In this document: positions 9,055 to 18,314 of the stretch, one piece after another | Position numbering within the stretch: position 1 is the first letter of the stretch | How the letters are laid out: each line of letters opens with the position of its first letter | NCBI GenBank assembly: GCA_002257025.1 | Contig: NCHA01000009.1 | Coordinates: forward strand, 33,974-97,973 | Origin: Sphingobacteriales bacterium 16-39-50 | GTDB taxonomy: Bacteria > Bacteroidota > Bacteroidia > Sphingobacteriales > Sphingobacteriaceae | Direction of reading: 5' to 3' | Length of the DNA stretch: 64,000 nt | Translations under genes and position numbers: made by a program | The notes under the pieces: generated by a model | What the model saw: the letters and a program-made list of their open reading frames with translations, nothing else | What the model was told of the DNA's origin: nothing | Databases searched by the model: none

Positions 9055-9531
9055 TTATTTTGTAGGTATAACCAATTGCTGCTGTTCTTTGACCGTTTCA
9101 AGAACAATAGTAGTGCGGGTAGATAGAATATTAGGGATTTTACCAATGGAGTTTCTCATCAATTCCATGAGTGAGGCTGAGTCAAAAGTGCGAACCTTAA
9201 CCAGATAACAATCATCCCCGGCAACATGGTGCACTTCCTGAACCTCAGGTATAGCAGCAAGTGCAGAGGCAGTATCATTGCAGCCAATCCCGTCGGAGGC
9301 TTTAATAAACACGTAAGCAAGCAGATTTTGATGTAATGCCGATGGATTTAAGCGTGTGGTATATTGAAGAATAGTATTTTTTTGTTCAAGTTTTTTAACC
9401 CTTTCAAGCACAGCCGATGGGGCCATACTCAGTTCCCTTGCAATATCAGCATTTGAGATTCGGGCATTTCTCTGTAACAGGCCGAGGATTTCCCGGTCTA
9501 CCTGATCCAGTTGATATTCTTTTTGATGCAT
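9055..9531 (-). CDS. Lrp/AsnC family transcriptional regulator
   Basis: 158 aa. N-terminal winged helix-turn-helix: LDQVDREILGLLQRNARIS, then NADIARELSMAPSAVLERVKKLE; C-terminal RAM (AsnC ligand-binding) domain with VHHVAGDDCYLVKV, the usual GxxDxxL/V turn. Such proteins form octamers or hexadecamers, bind amino acids and regulate transport or catabolic genes, often including their own. It heads the transcript that continues into the EamA exporter. Two near-perfect AT-rich palindromes lie just upstream and are good candidates for its own operators. Confidence 0.92.
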   Translation of the reverse strand: MHQKEYQLDQVDREILGLLQRNARISNADIARELSMAPSAVLERVKKLEQKNTILQYTTRLNPSALHQNLLAYVFIKASDGIGCNDTASALAAIPEVQEVHHVAGDDCYLVKVRTFDSASLMELMRNSIGKIPNILSTRTTIVLETVKEQQQLVIPTK

Positions 9532-9545
9532 TATTCGGTAAAATT

Positions 9546-9593
9546 ATTTTATTCGGAATAAAATTCAAAATATTTAATTCTTTATTGAATAAA
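9546..9593 (-). promoter_or_regulatory. Twin palindromic operator and promoter of the Lrp-like gene
   Basis: Perfect palindrome ATTTTATTC-G-GAATAAAAT at 9546-9564 (9-1-9) and a second, TTTATT-G-AATAAA, at 9581-9593 (6-1-6). Both share the half-site TTTATT and their centres are 32 bp apart, about three helical turns. On the minus strand a TATTTTG element resembling the Bacteroidota -7 box (TAnnTTTG) lies between them at 9566-9572. One site would thus cover the transcription start and the other the upstream promoter region, as expected for autorepression. Confidence 0.5.
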
Positions 9594-9764
9594 ATTCTGT
9601 CAATTGTAGAAAAATCTATTATCCTGAAACCTTATGAATTAAAATTTGCTAAATTTTTGTCAGGCTGGATATGTTCTTTAGCCTTAATCTGAAAGATATT
9701 TAGGAAACAAACATAAAAAAGTGGAAATTTGAGATACTGGAAAATATTTGTTTTGGAGTACTTA

Positions 9765-10745
9765 ATGGGGATGTTTAAACGTTTATACAGTATTATTCTT
9801 TTATTATTTCTGGTTAAATCATTTGCTTTCTCGCAGACGGACAGTCTCAGACTGAATCTAAATACTCCCGTTTATCAAACTTATGATTCAGCAGGTCTTG
9901 CAAGAAGGGCTGCTTATAGAGACTCTATGCAAGCCATAAGAGATTCATTGTCGGTTGTATGGGTTAAAACTCCTGATCCGGATCGTGCCAATCCATTCCT
10001 GGATAGCCTCATTAGTTTGTATAAAGTGGAGAATCTCGATTTTTCTGCCTGGGCCGCAAGATTTCCGAAGAATGACAGCCATAATAAGTATGGGGTAGTA
10101 AGGCCAAAGGGCGAAACATGGATCATAGCGGTTATTTTATTTCTGGTAATATTCTTTTCAATTGTCAGGTTTTTCTTTCCTGCAGAGATGAACAGCATAA
10201 TTATGGCATTTTACAGTAACCAGATTTTGACCAGAATTAATAAGGAGGACAGTCTGTTTAATTCATGGCCTTTCGTTTTTTTCTATTTACTCTTTGGGCT
10301 AATTATTGGTCTCTACTTGTATTTATCAGGTAAGTATATGCAATTATCTTACCCATTTGATGGCTTTGAACTTTTTCTTTTCCTGTCTGCACTTGTCATT
10401 GGATTGTTCACTTTCAAGATTATAGTACTTCGGGTTTTAGGGTTTTTGTTTGATGTCAAGAGGCTTGTAAGAGAGTATGTATCAGTATTATATCTAAGCT
10501 ATTTCAATGCAGCAATTTTGTTTTTGCCAGTGGTTATTGCATTTAGCCTCACTTCCAGCCGTTATGCAGGAATTTACAGTTATATCGGAATTGTGATGGT
10601 TCTCGGAATTTTCGTTGTGCAATTTCTCAGAGCTGGGGCAAATATTTTATCAAATTACAAGTTTCCAAAAGTTTATTTAATTATCTACCTTTGTGCCCTC
10701 GAATTTTGTCCTTTAATCATTCTTTTTAAAGTACTCGGGTATTAG
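9765..10745 (+). CDS. DUF4271 membrane protein
   Basis: 326 aa from the ATG at 9765, which has GGAG at 9755-9758, six bases upstream; a second ATG at 9771 is also possible. A signal-like segment ending SFAFSQ is followed by a ~90-residue periplasmic part rich in Asp/Ser/Arg and then about seven or eight transmembrane helices. The pattern and the following hemD gene match the DUF4271 family of Bacteroidota, whose role is unknown. It ends 14 bp before hemD and is probably co-transcribed with it. Confidence 0.72.
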   Translation: MGMFKRLYSIILLLFLVKSFAFSQTDSLRLNLNTPVYQTYDSAGLARRAAYRDSMQAIRDSLSVVWVKTPDPDRANPFLDSLISLYKVENLDFSAWAARFPKNDSHNKYGVVRPKGETWIIAVILFLVIFFSIVRFFFPAEMNSIIMAFYSNQILTRINKEDSLFNSWPFVFFYLLFGLIIGLYLYLSGKYMQLSYPFDGFELFLFLSALVIGLFTFKIIVLRVLGFLFDVKRLVREYVSVLYLSYFNAAILFLPVVIAFSLTSSRYAGIYSYIGIVMVLGIFVVQFLRAGANILSNYKFPKVYLIIYLCALEFCPLIILFKVLGY

Positions 10746-10759
10746 CCTTTTTAAGAAAT

Positions 10760-11530
10760 ATGCAAGTAAGTCCAATTGAAAAACCAAGGAAAGTCAAAAG
10801 TATCCTTGTTACTTTGCCAAAGCCTGATTCGGAAAAATCGCCTTATTTTGATTTGGCTAAAAAATATAATCTAAAGATAGATTTCAGATCCTTCATCCAT
10901 GTAGAGGGCGTTCCGGCAAAAGAATTTCGTAAGGAAAAAATAAATTTAGCTGATTTTACTGCAGTAATATTCACAAGCAGGAATGCGGTTGATCATTTTT
11001 TCAGGATATGTGAAGAAATGCGTTATGATGTACCTGCTGATATGAAGTATTTCTGTATCTCGGAAACAATTGCACTCTATCTTCAGAAGTATATTCAGTA
11101 CAGAAAACGCAAAATATTCTTTGGAAAACAAACTGCAGCTGATCTTGCAGATCTTTTGAAAAAGCATACATCTGAGAAATTTTTATATCCCTGTTCTGAT
11201 GTTGCAGCTGAAGAAACTCAGAAATTCCTTTCAGTAAATGGCTATGATTTTAAGCCCGCGGTTTTATTTCATACCGTATGCAGCGACCTTTCTGACCTTG
11301 CAGAGGTTTTTTATGACGTAATTGCATTTTTCAGTCCGAGCAGCATTCATTCACTCTTCATTAACTTTCCCGATTTCAAGCAGAACTATACCCGTATAGC
11401 AGCTTTTGGGGTTAGCACTCATAAGGCGGTTCTAGAACATGAACTGGTTCTTAACATACCTGCACCCACTCCTGAAGCACCTAGTATGACGATGGCACTT
11501 GAGCAATATATTAAGCAAGTCAATAAATAA
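10760..11530 (+). CDS. hemD: Uroporphyrinogen-III synthase
   Basis: 256 aa, soluble. HemD proteins are poorly conserved, but the signature FTSRNAVDHFF (residues 75-85) is present, as are FLYPCSDVAAEE, the FFSPSSIHSLF segment and IAAFGVSTHKAV near the end, matching the two-domain fold with the active cleft between the domains. It cyclises hydroxymethylbilane to uroporphyrinogen III in heme and siroheme synthesis. Gene order DUF4271-hemD is typical of Bacteroidota and supports the call. Confidence 0.85.
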   Translation: MQVSPIEKPRKVKSILVTLPKPDSEKSPYFDLAKKYNLKIDFRSFIHVEGVPAKEFRKEKINLADFTAVIFTSRNAVDHFFRICEEMRYDVPADMKYFCISETIALYLQKYIQYRKRKIFFGKQTAADLADLLKKHTSEKFLYPCSDVAAEETQKFLSVNGYDFKPAVLFHTVCSDLSDLAEVFYDVIAFFSPSSIHSLFINFPDFKQNYTRIAAFGVSTHKAVLEHELVLNIPAPTPEAPSMTMALEQYIKQVNK

Positions 11531-11587
11531 ATTGGAACAAATTGGGAACAGATTGGTTTTTATTTTTAAATAATTAAACCCTGGACT

Positions 11588-11614
11588 CGATTTTTACGTA
11601 CTAGTAAAAAATCG
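11588..11614. terminator. Hairpin after hemD, possible terminator
   Basis: CGATTTTTAC at 11588-11597 faces GTAAAAAATCG at 11604-11614 across a 6-nt loop (one extra A bulges). It lies 58 bp after hemD and 175 bp before gldK. No long T-run follows on the plus strand, so termination is uncertain; it nevertheless marks a likely boundary between the hemD and gld transcripts. Confidence 0.35.
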
Positions 11615-11788
11615 CCGATAAATATAAAGCGATATTTTGGCAAGTTAATTTATTCTGAAATTTTCATATTTTAAATGTGAAATGTTTAATATCAACGCAG
11701 ATAGATTAGTTTTGTCGTATATGATATATGCTTTTTTATTATATTCGAAATTATTTTGTTGAGCGAATGCAAACTGGAATCATATAAA

Positions 11789-13108
11789 ATGAGAAAAATA
11801 TACTTTATCGTTCTTGCAGCTATCGTCATTTTGGGCGCCAGTTGTGGTAAAGGTGGTACAAATGGTGAATTGATTGGTGTTGCAACTAAAAAGTTTAAAA
11901 ACAATCAGGTTCCCTATGGGATGGTTTATATTCCCGCCGGAACTTTTATTATGGGTCAAACCGACCAGGATATCACTTTTGCTCAGATATCACAGAACAA
12001 GCAGGTAACCGTACAGGCCTTCTACATGGATGAAACTGAGATCACTAACAGTGAATACCGTCAATTTGTGAATTGGGTACGCGATTCTATCGCAATTACG
12101 ACCTATCTGCAGGATGAACAGTATTATCTTAAACCTAAGGGCAAAGTTGATCCCAATGAAGCAGGTAAAAAATACATTAACTGGAAAAAGGTAGGGAATG
12201 GCAGTGCGATATGGGGAGGTAAAAAAGGAGCATCAGCAAATGGTCCTAAACTGCAGGCCATGTATTACCAGGGCGAAGACAGGGTATTCGACCGGAATGA
12301 AATTGATGTTAGATTGCTGAAATATAATTTCGCGATAATGAAATTAAGGGAAGCAGCAAATAATCGTAACAATAGAGAAGCTAAACGTTCTGATTTTATT
12401 CTGAGGGATACGGTTGGAGTCTATCCGGATACTCTAGTGTGGCTATCCGATTTTGCCTATGCTCAGAATGAGCCTATGGTTAAGGGATATTTTTCGCACC
12501 CAGCCTTTGCAAACTACCCTGTTGTTGGTGTTAACTGGCGTCAGGCACGTGCCTTTACAGTCTGGAGGACACGTTTTAATGAAGCTTATATGGATAGTCG
12601 CCGTCTTCCAAAACGTGCTGATTATGACCTTCCTACTGAAGCAGAATTTGAGTATGCTGCACGGGGAGGCCGGGTTGGAACAAGTTATCCATGGGGTGGC
12701 CCGTACATCAGAAATGCAAAGGGCTGTCTGATGGCTAATTTCAAACCTGGTAGAGGTAATTACATTGATGATGGCGGACCATTTACAGTGAATGTAAAGG
12801 CTTATTATCCAAACGACTATGGTTTGTATAATATGGCTGGAAACGTCTCAGAATGGACTTCTTCTGCATTTGATGAATCTTCTTCTACATTCACTCATGA
12901 TATGAACCCTACCTTTAGTTATGAGGCCCGCCCTGAGGATCCTGAAGTGATGAAACGTAAAGTTGTCCGCGGTGGGTCATGGAAAGATATTGGTTATTTT
13001 CTTCAAAATTCAGCAAGTACTTTTGAATATCAGGACACAGCAAAATCTTACATCGGTTTTCGTTGCATAACCAAGTATCAGGGTCGGGATATTAAAGATA
13101 AACTCTAA
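11789..13108 (+). CDS. gldK: Gliding/T9SS lipoprotein GldK (PorK)
   Basis: 439 aa from the ATG at 11789. The signal peptide ends in a lipobox-like GASC (Cys19), so it is a lipoprotein. The body is a formylglycine-generating-enzyme (SUMF1/FGE-sulfatase) fold: MVYIPAGTFIMGQTDQD, MDETEITNSEYRQF, PVVGVNWRQARAF, LPTEAEFEYAARGG, MAGNVSEWTSSAFD and RGGSWKD, ending GFRCI. GldK forms the periplasmic ring with GldN in the type IX secretion system. It is followed by gldL, gldM and gldN in the canonical order. A longer reading from a TTG at 11756 would disrupt the signal peptide. Confidence 0.93.
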   Translation: MRKIYFIVLAAIVILGASCGKGGTNGELIGVATKKFKNNQVPYGMVYIPAGTFIMGQTDQDITFAQISQNKQVTVQAFYMDETEITNSEYRQFVNWVRDSIAITTYLQDEQYYLKPKGKVDPNEAGKKYINWKKVGNGSAIWGGKKGASANGPKLQAMYYQGEDRVFDRNEIDVRLLKYNFAIMKLREAANNRNNREAKRSDFILRDTVGVYPDTLVWLSDFAYAQNEPMVKGYFSHPAFANYPVVGVNWRQARAFTVWRTRFNEAYMDSRRLPKRADYDLPTEAEFEYAARGGRVGTSYPWGGPYIRNAKGCLMANFKPGRGNYIDDGGPFTVNVKAYYPNDYGLYNMAGNVSEWTSSAFDESSSTFTHDMNPTFSYEARPEDPEVMKRKVVRGGSWKDIGYFLQNSASTFEYQDTAKSYIGFRCITKYQGRDIKDKL

Positions 13109-13151
13109 ACAAAAATTACAATCCTTTCTTATATAAAACAGCGTATATATT

Positions 13152-13946
13152 ATGGCTCAAAAGAAAAAGTTTAAACTGGGTATAAATACCTTAATTTCAT
13201 GGGGTGCCTCCGTAGTTATTGTTGGTCTTATGTTCAAAATCCTGCACTGGAAAGGTGGAGAGATTATGATTGCCGTTGGATTAATTACAGAAGCCTTATT
13301 GTTTTTTGCATTGGGCTTTAAAGCAGAGGCTTCTGAGCCAGACTGGACAAGGGTATATCCGGAGCTTGATGAAGAATTTAAAGGGGAGCTATCCAGACCA
13401 TCTTCAGGAGGTTCAGCTTCTTCAAGCGCCGCATTGGATAAAATGATGGCTGAAGCTAAAATTGGACCTGAATTGATTGAAAGCCTTGGTACAGGATTAA
13501 GATCTTTCGGAGATAAAGTTTCTGCGATTTCAGGAATAGCTGATACAGCAAGTGCTACCAGCGAACTGACTACCAAAGTTAAAACAGCTTCAGGAAGTTT
13601 TGATAGTCTGAATGCTGCTTTTGAAAGGGCAACTGTAAGTCTCAGGGAAATGGCTGATACAAATATTGATTCGAAATCATATCATGAGCAGGTGAATAAC
13701 CTCGCAAAAAATATTTCGGCATTAAACGCTGTTTATGAGCTTGAATTACAGGATTCAAGTGCGCATTTGAAATCAATGAACAAATTCTATCAGAATCTTT
13801 CTTTGACCATGCAAAATTTTAATGAGTCAATGGAAGATTCCAAACAATTTAAAGAGGAAGTTGGCAAACTGGCAAAGAACTTATCATCCCTAAATTCTAT
13901 TTATGGGAATATGCTTTCTGCTATGAATCAGCCTAACCGGGGATAA
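13152..13946 (+). CDS. gldL: Gliding motor/T9SS inner-membrane protein GldL
   Basis: 264 aa. Two transmembrane helices near residues 12-32 and 38-56 (INTLISWGASVVIVGLMFK, then GGEIMIAVGLITEALLFFA), with a Glu in the second helix that in GldL takes part in proton coupling. The rest is a cytoplasmic coiled-coil region with two similar segments containing LAKNISALNAVYE and LAKNLSSLNSIYG. GldL and GldM form the 5:2 proton-driven rotary motor that powers type IX secretion and gliding. 43 bp after gldK, 44 bp before gldM. Confidence 0.93.
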   Translation: MAQKKKFKLGINTLISWGASVVIVGLMFKILHWKGGEIMIAVGLITEALLFFALGFKAEASEPDWTRVYPELDEEFKGELSRPSSGGSASSSAALDKMMAEAKIGPELIESLGTGLRSFGDKVSAISGIADTASATSELTTKVKTASGSFDSLNAAFERATVSLREMADTNIDSKSYHEQVNNLAKNISALNAVYELELQDSSAHLKSMNKFYQNLSLTMQNFNESMEDSKQFKEEVGKLAKNLSSLNSIYGNMLSAMNQPNRG

Positions 13947-13990
13947 TTGGCATACGAATTATAGATCTTTAATTTTTTAAATAAAATTGC

Positions 13991-15523
13991 ATGGCTGGAG
14001 GTAAAGAAACCCCAAGGCAGAAAATGATTGGAATACTTTACCTGGTATTATTGGGTTTAGTAGCACTGAATGTTAGTGATTCAATCTTAGAAGCTTTCAA
14101 AAATTTAACGGATAGTTTAAATGCTTCAACTCAGAATGTCCAAGTTGGTGTTGATGCAACTTATGCTTCATTTGAAGCAACTAAACTAAAAAATGAGCCC
14201 GAAAGAGCGCGTCCAATCTATGAGAAGGCTAAAAAAGCAAGCTCATATACAAGTGAATTAAATACCTATGTCGAAGGACTTCAGAAGCTTTTTGAAACTG
14301 AGGGTGGCGGATATAATGAGGCGACAGGGGATATAAGTAAAAGAGATAATCTTGATATATCACCGAGGTTAATGATCAATGAGCCACGTGCCACCGAATT
14401 GAAGAAAAAAATCAATGAGACACGTGAAAAATTAATTTCATTACTCGACGAGAAGGATCGTAAAAATGTAAGTTTTTCATTGGAGGCAAAAGATCCGCCA
14501 AATCGCGGAGGAGTTAAAAGAAGCTGGGAACAATCAAACTTTGGAGATGGTATTCCGTTGACTGCTGCATTAACCGCTTTGGCGAAAATTAAGGCCGACA
14601 CAAAGAATGCTGAGGCTGAGGTTGTAAAGAGAGTACTTGGACAGATGGATATGGCAGTTGTTAATCTTGATCAGTTTTCTGCAGTTGCGGTTGCTCCGAC
14701 CTCTTATCTTATTGCTGGTCAACCATATACCGCAGAGGTATTTTTGACAGCATCAGACTCAAAATCAAGTCCTGAAATATCAGTTGGTGGTTCAAGATTG
14801 CAGGTTAAGGAAGGGAAAGGAACCTACACAGTTAATACTTCAAGCGAAGGAATATTTAGCTGGACAGGAACAGTGCGTGTTAAGCAAACTGATGGAACAA
14901 TAAAAACTTACACTACTACGGAACAAAAGTATCAGGTAGCCCGCCCTTCGGCAGTCGTTTCTCCCGATAAGATGAATGTATTTTATGTGGGTGTACCAAA
15001 TCCGGTATCAGTATCAGCTCCGGGTATTCCGAAAGAAAATTTAGTTGTTACTATGAGTGGAGGAACAATATCCGGATCCAACGGAAAGTATACTGTTACA
15101 GTAAATACGCCTGGAACAACAGCTAAAGTAAATGTTGCAGCTAATGTCAGTGGTAAGGTTCAGAATATTGGTTCAAGTGATTTCAGAGTCAAGCGGATTC
15201 CTGATCCTAAAGCAAAATTTGCTGGTAAAACGGGAGGGGCTTTAAGTTCTGTAGTTATTAAGTCGCAAAGGTCAATTTTTGCGATTCTTGAAGGTTTCGA
15301 TTTTGATGCCAAGTTTAATGTTACCCGATTTAGTCTGGTAATTGCCAGACCTCGTGCAGATGTGGTAGTACTTCAAACAAATGGAAATTCATTTAGTGCT
15401 CAAATGAGTGCAGCTGTTGGCGCAATAACACCGGGTACAAGGGTAATCTTTGATGATATAGTTGCGGTTGGTCCTGATGGAACGCAACGCCAGCTTGACC
15501 CAATGGCTTTTAAAGCAAATTAA
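13991..15523 (+). CDS. gldM: Gliding motor/T9SS protein GldM
   Basis: 510 aa. Starts MAGGKETPRQKMIGILYLV, with one N-terminal transmembrane helix (residues ~12-31) and a long periplasmic part of beta-rich domains, as in GldM/PorM structures. The central GGSRLQVKEGKGTY and C-terminal IVAVGPDGTQRQLDP segments fit the family. GldM is the shaft of the GldLM motor and transmits torque to the GldKN ring. Located between gldL and gldN in the expected order, 5 bp before gldN. Confidence 0.93.
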   Translation: MAGGKETPRQKMIGILYLVLLGLVALNVSDSILEAFKNLTDSLNASTQNVQVGVDATYASFEATKLKNEPERARPIYEKAKKASSYTSELNTYVEGLQKLFETEGGGYNEATGDISKRDNLDISPRLMINEPRATELKKKINETREKLISLLDEKDRKNVSFSLEAKDPPNRGGVKRSWEQSNFGDGIPLTAALTALAKIKADTKNAEAEVVKRVLGQMDMAVVNLDQFSAVAVAPTSYLIAGQPYTAEVFLTASDSKSSPEISVGGSRLQVKEGKGTYTVNTSSEGIFSWTGTVRVKQTDGTIKTYTTTEQKYQVARPSAVVSPDKMNVFYVGVPNPVSVSAPGIPKENLVVTMSGGTISGSNGKYTVTVNTPGTTAKVNVAANVSGKVQNIGSSDFRVKRIPDPKAKFAGKTGGALSSVVIKSQRSIFAILEGFDFDAKFNVTRFSLVIARPRADVVVLQTNGNSFSAQMSAAVGAITPGTRVIFDDIVAVGPDGTQRQLDPMAFKAN

Positions 15524-15528
15524 GTGCT

Positions 15529-16395
15529 ATGAAAAAGATATTTTTTGTCCTGATTTTGATTGCCGGTGCTCTTCAATTGAGTGCCCAGGCACCTAATTTA
15601 ACGAATGATACCAAACCAAAGCCGGCAGAGAAGCCTTTGGACGGATATTATAAAAAAACCAATATTATTAGTGCTAAGGTTGCTCCATATGCCAGTTTGA
15701 GAGAATCGGATGTGATGTTCAGCAAGCGGGTATGGAGGGAAATAGATGTCCGTGACAAGGTGAATATGATTTTTGCATCGCCTAAAGCCCGCCTGATTAC
15801 TATTTTAACGGATGCAATTATGGCTGGGGAGCTTACTGCATACGATGCCAGCAGCACTAAGGATGATGTCAATGGAGATGAGTTTAGTGTCATTCTGAAG
15901 CCTGAACAGGCAATGGCAAAGTTTGCAGACAGTGTTTTGGTTCCAATTTTTGATACAGATGGTAACCAAACCGGGACGGTAGTAAAAGCTGGAGAATTCA
16001 ACCCTGACAGCATTCTAAAATTTCGTATAAAAGAGGATTGGATTTTCGATAAGCAACGTTCAGTTTTTGAACCGCGTATCATCGGTATAGCACCAATGAT
16101 CCGTATTTCAGCAGCCGGTCAGTCTTTTGATGAGCAACCTGCATTCTGGATATACTTCCCAGAAGTTCGTCATCTATTGGTAACTAAGCCCGCAGTAAAT
16201 AGAAATAATGACGCTACCGGACTCAGCTTTGACGATTTATTTATGAAGCGGATATTTGCAAGTTATATTGTAAAGGAGTCTAATCCCGAAGATTTGCGTA
16301 TTAAAGATTATGCGCTTGGGATTGATAAACTTTATGAATCTGAACGTGTGAAGAAAGCCCTGATGGATTTTGAACACGATCTTTGGTCATATTAG
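15529..16395 (+). CDS. gldN: Gliding/T9SS ring protein GldN (PorN)
   Basis: 288 aa with a signal peptide (KKIFFVLILIAGALQLSAQ). The mature part matches GldN: SKRVWREIDVRDKVN near residue 64, IKEDWIFDKQRSVFEPRI, then IGIAPMI and FWIYFPEVRH. GldN pairs with the lipoprotein GldK in the periplasmic ring under the outer membrane. Last gene of gldKLMN; a strong terminator follows at 16415-16453. Confidence 0.92.
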   Translation: MKKIFFVLILIAGALQLSAQAPNLTNDTKPKPAEKPLDGYYKKTNIISAKVAPYASLRESDVMFSKRVWREIDVRDKVNMIFASPKARLITILTDAIMAGELTAYDASSTKDDVNGDEFSVILKPEQAMAKFADSVLVPIFDTDGNQTGTVVKAGEFNPDSILKFRIKEDWIFDKQRSVFEPRIIGIAPMIRISAAGQSFDEQPAFWIYFPEVRHLLVTKPAVNRNNDATGLSFDDLFMKRIFASYIVKESNPEDLRIKDYALGIDKLYESERVKKALMDFEHDLWSY

Positions 16396-16414
16396 TCTGG
16401 ATCCTAAAATATTA

Positions 16415-16453
16415 AAAAACGCCGCTCTGATATCTATTCAGGGCGGCGTTTTT
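16415..16453. terminator. Bidirectional intrinsic terminator, gldN / uvrC
   Basis: 15-bp stem AAAAACGCCGCTCTG (16415-16429) against CAGGGCGGCGTTTTT (16439-16453), one G-T wobble, 9-nt loop. A-rich on one side and T-rich on the other, so it can end the gld transcript (+) and the uvrC transcript (-). It overlaps the uvrC stop codon at 16452. Confidence 0.9.
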
Positions 16454-18248
16454 ATTTAAAGTAATCCAATAAGGCAGCGGTCTGACTTTTATTCAATACT
16501 TCGAGCAACTCTACTTCAGAGGCTTCTTTTATCTTCTTGACAGATCTGAAATGTCTCAGCAATTTTTCGGCAGATGCCTTTCCTACTCCCGGAATACTTT
16601 CAAGTTCACTTGCCAGTGTCGCATTATTCCGTTTCTTTCTGTGAAATGTAATTCCAAAGCGGTGGGCTTCGTCTCTCAACTGTTGAATAATTTTTAATGT
16701 TTCAGACTTTTTATCAAGGTACAATGGGTACTGATCGCCGGGATAATAGATTTCTTCGAGCCTTTTGGCAATGCCGATAATAGTTACCTGCTTATCTATT
16801 CCCAATAATTTTAAGCTTTTTATTGCAGATGATAGCTGACCTTTGCCTCCATCAATCACGATTAGTTGTGGCAGACTTTGCTCTTCATCAAGCAATCTTC
16901 TGTATCTTCTGAAAACAGCTTCCTCCATCGTAGCAAAATCATCAGGGCCTTCAACTGTCTTTACATTAAAATGCCTGTAATCCTTTTTCGATGGCTTTGC
17001 ATTCTTAAAAACTACGATTGCCGATACCGGAAATTTTCCCTGAAAGTTCGAGTTGTCAAAACATTCAATATGTTTTGGTAATTGATTTAAACGTAGATCT
17101 TTCATCATCTGTGCCAGTAGCCGGTCGGTTCTTAATCCCGGATTCAGTTTTTCATATTGATCTAATTTTTCACGTTTGAAATACGCTACATTCTTTTGTG
17201 AAAGTTCCAGTAATTTCTTTTTCTCACCTAGTTTTGGAATAGTGAATTTAATGCCTGAGTCGGGAATCTCAAGTTCAAAAGGAATGATTATCTCTTTTGA
17301 ATTGCTATCAAATCTCGATCTGAACTCGGTAATTGCTATACTTAACAACTCTTCATCAGATTCGTCAAGTCGTTTTTTGATCTCCAGAGTCTGAGTTTGA
17401 ATAACAGTACCGTTCATTACCTTCAGGAAATTCACAAAAGCATGTTTATCATCTGTTGCGATACTGAATACATCTACGTCTGTAATGGATGAATTTACAA
17501 TAGTCGATTTGCTCTGATAGTTATCCAGCAGGTCGAGCTTTTGCTTCAGGTTATGTGCAAGCTCGAAGTTTAGTCCGCTTACTGATTCTTCAAGCTGATT
17601 TTTAAGACGTCTGATCACGGAGCCTGTTTTTCCATTCAGGATTTCTTTGATCTCCGAAATGCTCTGATCATAGTCATCCTCTGATTGATAGGCCTGGCAA
17701 GGTCCTTTGCAGTTACCAATCTGATATTCCAGACAAACCCTGAACTTTCCTGAATGAATATTTTCACGGGTCAGGGGCAAAGTACAGGTTCTTAAAGGAT
17801 AAATTTCTTTGATCATCCCTAAAATGGTGTGCATCATCCCTACGGATGCATAAGGTCCAAAATAGGTTGACCCATCCCTGATAATCCTTCTTGTCCAGAA
17901 AATACGTGGAAATTTTTCGTTTTTGATAATGATCCATGGATAGGTCTTATCATCTTTCAGCATCACATTATACCTTGGCTGATGCTTCTTGATCAGGCTA
18001 TTTTCAAGTAACCAGGCATCAATTTCAGTATCAACAATGGTGAAGGTGATTTTCCTGATCTTGCTGACCAGAATCCGGGTTTTGGCATTCACCCGAAAGT
18101 TGTCTTTGTTGAAATAGGACGAAACCCTGTTTTTTAAATTCTTGGCTTTACCAATATAGATAAGCTCCTCTGTCTCCGACCAAAATTGGTAGATGCCGGG
18201 TTTTTGCGGAATATTTTTTAACTCAGGCCGGGGATCAAATTCTTTCAT
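16452..18248 (-). CDS. uvrC: Excinuclease ABC subunit C
   Basis: 598 aa from the ATG at 18248, which fits the family start; a reading from 18284 adds 12 unlikely residues. Domains in order: GIY-YIG nuclease (GIYQFWSETEELIYIGKAKN), Cys-containing CLEYQIGNCKGPCQAY, UVR motif region around residues 190-240, then the RNase H-like endonuclease domain (ECFDNSNFQG, LIVIDGGKGQL, RDEAHRFGITFHRK) and terminal helix-hairpin-helix (LESIPGVGKASAEKLLRHF). It makes both incisions in nucleotide excision repair. It follows the PBP1A gene by 66 bp on the same strand. Confidence 0.96.
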   Translation of the reverse strand: MKEFDPRPELKNIPQKPGIYQFWSETEELIYIGKAKNLKNRVSSYFNKDNFRVNAKTRILVSKIRKITFTIVDTEIDAWLLENSLIKKHQPRYNVMLKDDKTYPWIIIKNEKFPRIFWTRRIIRDGSTYFGPYASVGMMHTILGMIKEIYPLRTCTLPLTRENIHSGKFRVCLEYQIGNCKGPCQAYQSEDDYDQSISEIKEILNGKTGSVIRRLKNQLEESVSGLNFELAHNLKQKLDLLDNYQSKSTIVNSSITDVDVFSIATDDKHAFVNFLKVMNGTVIQTQTLEIKKRLDESDEELLSIAITEFRSRFDSNSKEIIIPFELEIPDSGIKFTIPKLGEKKKLLELSQKNVAYFKREKLDQYEKLNPGLRTDRLLAQMMKDLRLNQLPKHIECFDNSNFQGKFPVSAIVVFKNAKPSKKDYRHFNVKTVEGPDDFATMEEAVFRRYRRLLDEEQSLPQLIVIDGGKGQLSSAIKSLKLLGIDKQVTIIGIAKRLEEIYYPGDQYPLYLDKKSETLKIIQQLRDEAHRFGITFHRKKRNNATLASELESIPGVGKASAEKLLRHFRSVKKIKEASEVELLEVLNKSQTAALLDYFK

Positions 18249-18314
18249 GTCAGGATAATGGTCAAGGCAGAACCTGATCTGCAAAATTGCAAATTGTATA
18301 GAAAAACATTAAAA

